This document shows, in pieces, positions 7,380-11,470 of a DNA stretch of 11,470 nt. A program made the position numbers and the translations under genes. The notes under the pieces were generated by a model. The model made no database searches. It was not told the origin of the DNA and worked only from the letters and a program-made list of their open reading frames with translations. This stretch comes from Bacillota bacterium. Its GTDB lineage: Bacteria; Bacillota; Clostridia; Christensenellales; CAG-138. The stretch's first letter is position 1, and each line of letters opens with the position of its first letter. The stretch covers positions 1 through 11,470 of the forward strand of contig JAFABA010000012.1 of the NCBI GenBank assembly GCA_023426265.1, written 5' to 3'.

Positions 7380-7937
7380 ATGCAGCCTCCCAGCGCCCAG
7401 AGAACTTACTTGCTCAACCAGGTGGAATTTGCCTTCACACTGCGCAGGCTTTTGGCGGAGTATGCGCATTGGACGCGGGAACTCATACTCCTTTCCGCCA
7501 TGGGAAGCGATACGGAGGCCGTGCAGCAGCGGTTAAGACGTAATACGCAAGACTTGGAGGCACTGGTCCGCCAATTGTACGGAGAGCGCAACGGCGCGCA
7601 GTTTGAAGGGATATTGAATGTCGCAAATGCTTTGATACTTGACTGGATCAGCGCGATGAAAGCCAACGATACGCAGCGTATTGAGGAACTCAATATCCAG
7701 TGGTATGCCGTTGCGGATACCGCCGCCCAGTTTATCTCCATGCTCAACCGTAATTTCGACCGGAACGAATTTCAGACGGTCTTTTATGATTTGATTTATA
7801 TGACCCAAAATGAAATCGCAGAGATTCTCTCCGGCAATTATGCAGGCAGCATCCAGCAGTACGATCAGATCATCGATCGCCTGATGGATATGGCGGAAGA
7901 TATCACATTCACCATTATGCAGCAGTTTCAAATATAG
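7380..7937 (+). CDS. Small all-helical protein of unknown function
   Basis: This 185-residue soluble protein has no signal peptide or membrane segment and appears almost entirely alpha-helical. It resembles a family found in many Clostridia and Bacilli, with an N-terminal pattern L-R-x-L-(W/L)-x-E-(H/Y)-x-x-WTR, an (R/L)LRNxxD stretch, a central QWYxxAD segment and a C-terminal GxYxxxIxxYDxIxxxxxxMAD segment; here these are LRRLLAEYAHWTREL, RLRRNTQDLEALV, IQWYAVADTAAQF and GNYAGSIQQYDQIIDRLMDMAED. From memory, members are often labelled acetylglutamate kinase, but no kinase fold or nucleotide motif is visible and I consider that label wrong. A helical-bundle architecture is plausible. ATG 7380 is chosen because AAAAGGAG (7364-7371) sits 8 bases upstream; a GTG at 7371 overlaps that site. 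It ends 13 bases before a strong terminator. Confidence 0.8.
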   Translation: MQPPSAQRTYLLNQVEFAFTLRRLLAEYAHWTRELILLSAMGSDTEAVQQRLRRNTQDLEALVRQLYGERNGAQFEGILNVANALILDWISAMKANDTQRIEELNIQWYAVADTAAQFISMLNRNFDRNEFQTVFYDLIYMTQNEIAEILSGNYAGSIQQYDQIIDRLMDMAEDITFTIMQQFQI

Positions 7938-7950
7938 ATATTCAAAGGTA

Positions 7951-7984
7951 AAAAACCCGGATCGCGTGCCGCATCCGGGTTTTT
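7951..7984 (+). terminator. Intrinsic terminator after the helical protein
   Basis: A perfect 12-bp stem, AAAAACCCGGAT (7951-7962) with ATCCGGGTTTTT (7973-7984), closes a 10-base loop. The A-run and T-run at the ends make it usable on either strand, but the gene arrangement calls for + strand termination. Its 3' T-run overlaps the -35 box of the next gene's promoter. Confidence 0.9.
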
Positions 7985-8011
7985 GCGCGTGCTTTCAAAA
8001 CCTGCTATACT
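7983..8011 (+). promoter_or_regulatory. Promoter of the methyltransferase gene
   Basis: TTGCGC at 7983-7988 and TATACT at 8006-8011 are separated by 17 bases. Transcription would start around 8018, about 23 bases before the ATG at 8041, with GGAGGG at 8031-8036 as ribosome binding site. The -35 box shares its first two bases with the terminator stem. Confidence 0.6.
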
Positions 8012-8040
8012 ATGCGGGAACGATACCTGCGGAGGGTTTT

Positions 8041-8790
8041 ATGAACAGACAATGGGATGCGGAAGAGTATGCAAAGAACTTTCAGTTCGTTCCCCAATAC
8101 GGGGCGGATCTCCTTGAACTGCTGGAGGTAGGGGCGGGGGAGCGCGTCCTGGACCTTGGCTGCGGCAACGGCGCTTTGACAGCAAGGCTCCATGCGCTTG
8201 GCGCGGAGGTGACGGGGCTTGACAGCTCTTTGGATATGCTTCAGCTTGCAAGGGAGCAGTATCCACATTTGACGTTCCTGCATGGCGATGCGACGGATTT
8301 TCACCTTCCAGATCGGGTAGACGCTGTATTTTCCAACGCCGTGTTCCATTGGATTTTTAATCAGCACGCGTTGCTAAACTGCATTGCGAACGCCCTCAAT
8401 CCCGGTGGGCGGCTGGTGTGCGAATTTGGTGGAAAGGAGAATACGAAACTGATACACGGCGCCTTGGCGCGCGCGTTTACCAAACGCGGGCTCTCTTACC
8501 GGAATACGTTCTTTTTCCCCACTATCGGGGAGTATGCGCCGCTTATGGAGCAGCACGGGCTGCGCGTGACCTATGCTGCCCTGTTCGACCGCCCGACGGA
8601 ACTGAAAGGGGAAAATGGCCTGACGGACTGGATGGATATGTTCCTGCCGCAGGTATTCGAGGGAGTATCTCCTTGTATCGCGGAGGAAATCAAACGGGAG
8701 GCCGCACAGGAATTGGTCCCCATACTGCGCCGGGATGGAATATGGTATGCGGATTATGTGCGCATCCGGATCAAAGCCATAAAGGCGTGA
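8041..8790 (+). CDS. Class I SAM-dependent methyltransferase (trans-aconitate methyltransferase-like)
   Basis: This 249-residue cytosolic protein has a Rossmann-type methyltransferase core. Motif I is VLDLGCGNGALTARL (about 36-50), the ribose-binding acidic residue is D61 in VTGLDSS, the adenine-contacting segment is GDATDF (82-87), and the post-core motif is FSNAVFHWIFN (97-107) followed by LNPGGRLVCEFGG (119-131). The NAVFHW pattern and C-terminal layout resemble Tam-like enzymes that methylate small carboxylates, but such sequences are often loosely annotated, so the substrate is unknown. ATG 8041 is preferred over an in-frame upstream start near 7966 because GGAGGG lies 4 bases before it, the protein then begins with the usual MNRQWDAEEYAKNF, and the upstream start would sit inside the terminator. 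The gene has its own promoter and converges with the LysM-GH18 gene, 22 bases apart. Confidence 0.88.
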   Translation: MNRQWDAEEYAKNFQFVPQYGADLLELLEVGAGERVLDLGCGNGALTARLHALGAEVTGLDSSLDMLQLAREQYPHLTFLHGDATDFHLPDRVDAVFSNAVFHWIFNQHALLNCIANALNPGGRLVCEFGGKENTKLIHGALARAFTKRGLSYRNTFFFPTIGEYAPLMEQHGLRVTYAALFDRPTELKGENGLTDWMDMFLPQVFEGVSPCIAEEIKREAAQELVPILRRDGIWYADYVRIRIKAIKA

Positions 8791-8812
8791 TATGAGCGGT
8801 TACGTGGGCTCA

Positions 8813-9958
8813 CTATGCGCTGAGCATTTTACGTACGTCATATAGTTCGATCAGCGCAAGATAACTTTCCGGAGAAAATTGATTGATTGTCCAAAAACTG
8901 ACCCCTCCAAGATTATAGAGCCTTACAAGTTCAAGGCGCGCGCGGATACTTACTTCATCATCGAACCAGACCAAATGCAGCACCCCCATGTCGTCCTGAT
9001 AATAGAAGAACGGCGACTGTGCCTCCTGATCGAATTGTATGGTGGCGCCCGTGCGTAGAGCGAGCTCTTTTGCCTGTGCAAATGAAAGCATGTAAGCGGG
9101 CGTGCTTTCGTTATACGGCAGAGCCCAGTCGAACCCGTAATTCGTCATACCCATAAGTATATTTTTGCTGGGAATGATTGAAACGAGGTTGTCGAGAGCC
9201 CTGCGTAGCTGGTTGAGGGGAACCACTGCCATAGGCGGCCCGTAGGTATATCCAAATTCGTATGTCACGATGATGGATACTCTGTTGACTTCCCTGCTGT
9301 ATAAAACGGGATATTGCTCGGCCCCAAACAGCAGCCCCTGCCGGTCTTCATTCAATCGCAGGGCTCCCGACGAAACGACGATATAGCCAAGCGGGTGCAG
9401 GTTTGCCGTAACCGCTTGGAGGAACCGCGCATATGCTTCACGGTCTGAAGGATAAATGTTTTCAAAATTGATATTCAGTCCAAAGTAGTTTTTTGATTTG
9501 AGTATTCTGATCACGTTATTGATAAGCGTAATCTGCAGCAGTTCGTCGCTCAGTATGGCGTGTACCAGGTCGCTTGAAAAGCTGCCGCCGTCATTGATAT
9601 TGGAAATAACCAGAAGGGGAGCCACGAATGCCCGGCGAGCCATTTGGATGAGAGGGCCATCGTCAATTCCAACAAGCATCCCGTCAGGCCTGATTTGGTA
9701 ATTGAATATGCTAAGATACGTAAGATATTGAAGCGTATTGAGCAATACCTGAGCGTCAATATTGGGGAAGGCATAGCCGTTTACTTCTATCATTTGTCGC
9801 ACAGGATATCCCGGGGGGAAATGGATGGTCTGTCCTTCAACAAGGCTTTCCGGGTCGACAATCTCCGGGTTCGCTGAAAGCAAAAGCGGGAATGGGACAC
9901 CAAATAATCGTGCAATGGAGGAGAGTGTGTCTCCGGGCCTTACTATATAATCGGTCAA
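8813..9958 (-). CDS. LysM-GH18 protein, YaaH/SleL type (catalytic motif degenerate)
   Basis: The protein is 381 residues from a TTG start. A single LysM domain (about 2-48: YIVRPGDTLSSIARLFGVP, ANPEIVDPESLVEGQTIHFP) would bind peptidoglycan, and a GH18 barrel (about 54-375) follows, with NILMGMTNYGFDWALPY and GGVSFWTINQFSPESY, both typical of the cortex-lytic N-acetylglucosaminidase group YaaH/SleL. No signal peptide is visible, as in spore-associated members. The catalytic strand reads FGLNINFE (159-166) where family members usually have D/Y-G-x-x-(I/V)-D-x-E: Glu166 is kept but the key Asp is Asn164. The TTG at 9956-9958 is chosen because AGGGAG (9967-9972) sits 8 bases upstream on this strand and translation begins right at the LysM. 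An ATG-initiated frame from 10063 is possible but its extra 35 residues look non-coding. Reduced or lost activity is inferred. Confidence 0.85.
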   Translation of the reverse strand: MTDYIVRPGDTLSSIARLFGVPFPLLLSANPEIVDPESLVEGQTIHFPPGYPVRQMIEVNGYAFPNIDAQVLLNTLQYLTYLSIFNYQIRPDGMLVGIDDGPLIQMARRAFVAPLLVISNINDGGSFSSDLVHAILSDELLQITLINNVIRILKSKNYFGLNINFENIYPSDREAYARFLQAVTANLHPLGYIVVSSGALRLNEDRQGLLFGAEQYPVLYSREVNRVSIIVTYEFGYTYGPPMAVVPLNQLRRALDNLVSIIPSKNILMGMTNYGFDWALPYNESTPAYMLSFAQAKELALRTGATIQFDQEAQSPFFYYQDDMGVLHLVWFDDEVSIRARLELVRLYNLGGVSFWTINQFSPESYLALIELYDVRKMLSA

Positions 9959-9966
9959 ATGCGCCA

Positions 9967-9972
9967 CTCCCT
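9967..9972 (-). promoter_or_regulatory. Ribosome binding site deciding a TTG start
   Basis: Minus-strand AGGGAG is placed 8 bases before TTG 9956-9958. A GTG three codons earlier lies directly against this site with no spacing, and upstream ATG codons have no comparable site, so TTG is the best-supported start of the LysM-GH18 gene. Confidence 0.6.
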
Positions 9973-10059
9973 TAATAATGGAAATTCCCGATTGTCTATG
10001 CATATGATGCACAACACATAAACTGAACCGGGTTCTGATGCGGCCTTGGCGAAGGTATT

Positions 10060-10088
10060 GCATATGGCGATAGCTACGCTATCTATGC
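10060..10088. repeat. Inverted repeat in the divergent intergenic region
   Basis: GATAGC-TAC-GCTATC (10069-10083) is a perfect 6-bp stem with a 3-base centre. It is flanked by GCATA (10060-10064) and TATGC (10084-10088), which extend the pairing with a 4-base bulge on the left. It lies between the divergent LysM-GH18 and protease genes, so it could be an operator for a dimeric regulator or a leader hairpin of the minus-strand transcript. No sigma-A-type promoter for the minus-strand gene is evident. Confidence 0.4.
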
Positions 10089-10109
10089 GTTTAAAAAGAT
10101 ATGTATATC

Positions 10110-10139
10110 TTGCCAATGATCTCTGCCTTACATTAAAAT
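10110..10139 (+). promoter_or_regulatory. Probable promoter of the CPBP protease
   Basis: TTGCCA at 10110-10115 and TAAAAT at 10134-10139 are separated by 18 bases. The predicted transcription start near 10146 gives a leader of about 24 bases to ATG 10170. The ribosome binding site is weak (only GAAAG-like sequence). Confidence 0.45.
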
Positions 10140-10169
10140 GGATGGATAACAACGAAAGAAACCAAGATT

Positions 10170-10928
10170 ATGCAGGCAAGAAATCTCGTTTTACCAGCCC
10201 GTAGAATTGCAAGTTTTATTTTGGCGCTGATCGCTGCCCACTTTATCGCACAAGCCAGCCAATGGAGCGCCGGGTTGGTTTTCCCTTTGTTTTCGGGAAT
10301 AGCCTGGGCAGATATTCTGTCTCGGGTCATTTTCTACTTTGTGCAAGTTACACTTGCGATACTGGCTTTGAAGATTCTCACCAAAAGCCAACTCGATCGG
10401 GCTGGCTTTCAAATGCGTAACAAAGCGGTGAGCCTCCGGCTTGCGGCGTTGTTTCTAGGGGCCTGGGCAGCCTTTGTCATACTCTTTTATGTTGTCTTTC
10501 TAACCGCTTCTCCGGCTTTCAGGCTTTATGTAACCCAAACATTCCCCGCTGAGAGCCTTGCAGGGGATCTTGTTGGCGGCGGGCTGCTGGCCGGAATTGG
10601 TGAAGAGCCGCTTTTTCGCGCTCTGGTCGTCCATATCCTGATGGTGGGTTCGGGAGCGGACGCTTCCGTAATGGAACAGAAAACGAAATGGGGCATCTCC
10701 GTCCTCACCGGCGTCGTTTTTATGAGCGCGCATATTGGCTATACCTTTGTTCCAGCCTTCTCCATCGTCTTTATAGACCCGCTTAACCTTGCGTCTACGC
10801 TGCTGCTGGGAAGCCTATGGGCCATGATGTACCTTAAAACAAAGAGCCTTCTAGGGCCCATACTTGCCCATACCGGTGCAAATCTTATTCAGTTTTCAAT
10901 TGGGCATATTGCCGCGGCATTGTTCTAG
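10170..10928 (+). CDS. CPBP-family (CAAX-type) intramembrane metalloprotease
   Basis: This 252-residue membrane protein has hydrophobic segments at roughly 13-40, 50-70, 88-112, 135-158, 176-200 and 205-222. All three hallmarks of the CPBP/Abi family are present: EEPLFR (E145, E146, R150), FMSAH (F184, H188) and HTGAN (H234, N238). These line the zinc/catalytic site in Rce1-like proteases, so the protein is probably active. Bacterial members process or modulate membrane peptides, are linked to bacteriocin self-immunity, or have no known role; no bacteriocin gene is visible nearby. There is no upstream in-frame alternative, since a stop lies at 10146-10148, and the ribosome binding site before ATG 10170 is poor. 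It is divergent from the LysM-GH18 gene and followed by its own terminator, so it appears monocistronic. Confidence 0.88.
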   Translation: MQARNLVLPARRIASFILALIAAHFIAQASQWSAGLVFPLFSGIAWADILSRVIFYFVQVTLAILALKILTKSQLDRAGFQMRNKAVSLRLAALFLGAWAAFVILFYVVFLTASPAFRLYVTQTFPAESLAGDLVGGGLLAGIGEEPLFRALVVHILMVGSGADASVMEQKTKWGISVLTGVVFMSAHIGYTFVPAFSIVFIDPLNLASTLLLGSLWAMMYLKTKSLLGPILAHTGANLIQFSIGHIAAALF

Positions 10929-10979
10929 ATGTTTTCCGCATGGAAGCGTCGCTTTATACTATTGAATACTTTACAAAGC

Positions 10980-11014
10980 AAAAGTCCGGCAACATCAAAC
11001 GACGGGACTTTTTT
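10980..11014 (+). terminator. Intrinsic terminator of the CPBP protease gene
   Basis: AAAAGTCC (10980-10987) pairs with GGACTTTT (11005-11012) around a 17-base loop and continues into a run of six T at 11009-11014. It lies about 50 bases after the protease stop. Confidence 0.75.
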
Positions 11015-11160
11015 CGCTCTGGCTCCCTAGGCGGGGATCCTCCGCTTCACCTGCGCCCTGCTGCCCTCCGGGGCCACGCAGTGCGCGGCGGCGTTTCGCG
11101 GCCGCTAAACCGCTTCACTGGAGCGATTTTTTCACACGGCTTCGACCCCTTTGATAAAAA
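11015..11160. other. GC-rich palindromic non-coding block
   Basis: A very GC-rich stretch (about 11028-11106) contains a near-palindrome GCGGGGATCCTCCGC, GCGGC/GCCGC-type complementary runs around 11086-11105, and a short CGCT/AGCG hairpin followed by TTTTTT (11111-11132). The 9-mer CCGCTTCAC occurs twice (11042-11050 and 11110-11118). An 87-codon open frame crossing it has no ribosome binding site, low-complexity Arg/Gly-rich content and runs through two terminators, so I do not call a gene. The composition resembles multicopy extragenic sequence, which is inference. Confidence 0.4.
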
Positions 11161-11163
11161 CCA

Positions 11164-11201
11164 AAAGCAAAAACAGTGCCAAACGGCACTGTTTTTGCTT
11201 T
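11164..11201. terminator. Strong bidirectional terminator
   Basis: AAAGCAAAAACAGTGCC (11164-11180) and its exact complement (11185-11201) form a perfect 17-bp stem with loop AAAC. T-rich sequence is present in the 3' arm on both strands, and minus-strand reading continues into TGGTTTTTATC. It is positioned to end the minus-strand MFS transporter transcript. Confidence 0.85.
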
Positions 11202-11224
11202 GATTCCCCGGTAGGGATCGAACC
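11201..11224 (-). other. tRNA 3'-end-like remnant (possible att-type core)
   Basis: On the minus strand this reads GGTTCGATCCCTACC, then GGGGAATCA. GGTTCGATCCC is a textbook tRNA T-arm and loop followed by what would be the 3' acceptor strand. The upstream half is not tRNA: the bases before GG are ATAAT instead of the GTA needed to pair with TAC, there are no D or anticodon arms, and the MFS stop is only 28 bases away. There is no CCA. It could be an integration-site remnant of a tRNA gene, part of a dispersed repeat, or chance similarity. Confidence 0.4.
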
Positions 11225-11252
11225 ATTATAATTTACAGAAGTGACCCTTATG

Positions 11253-11470
11253 TTATGCGGGTATTTCGCGCTCGGCGGCTTCTTCACCTTTGACCTTGAG
11301 GGGCATGGTGAAAGCCAGGCACATGGAGATAAAATAAGCGGCTAAACAGAAAATCAGGGCGGGCATGTAAGAGCCGAAATGATCTTTGAACCATGCGCCC
11401 ATAAATGTTCCGAAGGAAGGGCCTATGCCCATAACAATCAGGGTTGCAAGGCCCCAAATGCGGCCGAGCG
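11253..11470 (-). CDS. MFS transporter, C-terminal fragment (runs off the window)
   Basis: The minus-strand frame is open from the window edge (first full codon at 11468) to TAA at 11253-11255 and encodes 71 residues. It begins LGRIWGLATLIVMGIGPSFG and continues with GAWFKDHFGSYMPALIFCLA, ending in a charged tail KVKGEEAAEREIPA. The pattern is a glycine-rich hydrophobic helix (about 2-26), a DxxGSY loop and a last helix (about 34-57), which is how the final two helices of 12-helix major facilitator proteins look, including oxalate/formate-antiporter-like members. Substrate cannot be told. The rest of the gene lies beyond the window, and the strong terminator at 11164-11201 ends it. Confidence 0.75.
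   Translation of the reverse strand, partial: LGRIWGLATLIVMGIGPSFGTFMGAWFKDHFGSYMPALIFCLAAYFISMCLAFTMPLKVKGEEAAEREIPA

Noticed and set aside
7966..8040. Upstream in-frame extension of the methyltransferase
   Set aside because: It would begin inside the terminator and promoter. GGAGGG before ATG 8041 and the family-typical N-terminus favour 8041.
8791..8812. Bidirectional terminator between the convergent methyltransferase and LysM-GH18 genes
   Set aside because: The gap is only 22 bases, with at most a weak TGAGC/GCTCA pairing and no T-run.
10940..11203. 87-codon + strand open frame after the protease
   Set aside because: No ribosome binding site, composition driven by a GC-rich block, and it reads straight through two terminators including the 17-bp stem. 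No family resemblance.
11201..11260. Complete tRNA gene on the minus strand
   Set aside because: Only the T-loop and 3' acceptor-like part is present. There are no D or anticodon arms, the T-stem does not pair fully, and MFS coding sequence begins 28 bases away.

Overview
The window reads as a chromosomal segment of an anaerobic, probably gut-type Clostridia (Firmicutes). The grounds are AGGAG-type ribosome binding sites, a YesM/YesN-type two-component pair, a LysM plus GH18 protein of the YaaH/SleL spore-germination type, GC-rich coding sequence, and extragenic GC-rich hairpin repeats of a kind common in that group. The assignment is an inference; nothing here fixes a genus.

Region 1 (1-7298) is a sugar uptake and sensing locus, all on the + strand. 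It opens with the last codons of a ytfR-like ABC ATPase, joined by a 4-base ATGA overlap to a ytfT-like permease and by a second ATGA overlap to a yjfF-like permease. Together they resemble the galactofuranose/galactose-type importer YtfQRT-YjfF. A 330-base spacer follows, packed with hairpins (a likely extragenic repeat) and ending in a good sigma-A-type promoter. That promoter drives a second operon: a membrane histidine kinase with a large extracellular sensor domain, an AraC-type response regulator overlapping it by 8 bases, and, 4 bases further on, a lipoprotein made of two fused periplasmic-binding-protein domains, the second YtfQ-like. The simplest reading is a three-component sugar sensor (binding protein, kinase, regulator) controlling the neighbouring importer, with an unusual two-domain binding protein.

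Region 2 (7299-8790) holds a small helical protein of unknown function, a strong intrinsic terminator whose 3' arm runs into the promoter of the next gene, and a class I SAM-dependent methyltransferase of the trans-aconitate-methyltransferase-like type.

Region 3 (8791-10928) has a convergent minus-strand LysM-GH18 protein whose catalytic-strand motif has lost its acidic residues except the catalytic Glu, then a divergent intergenic region with an inverted repeat, then a + strand CPBP (CAAX-type) intramembrane protease.

Region 4 (10929-11470) has no convincing complete gene. It contains the protease terminator, a GC-rich palindromic block, a perfect 17-bp bidirectional terminator stem, a sequence resembling the 3' end of a tRNA, and the C-terminal 71 residues of an MFS transporter running off the window on the minus strand.
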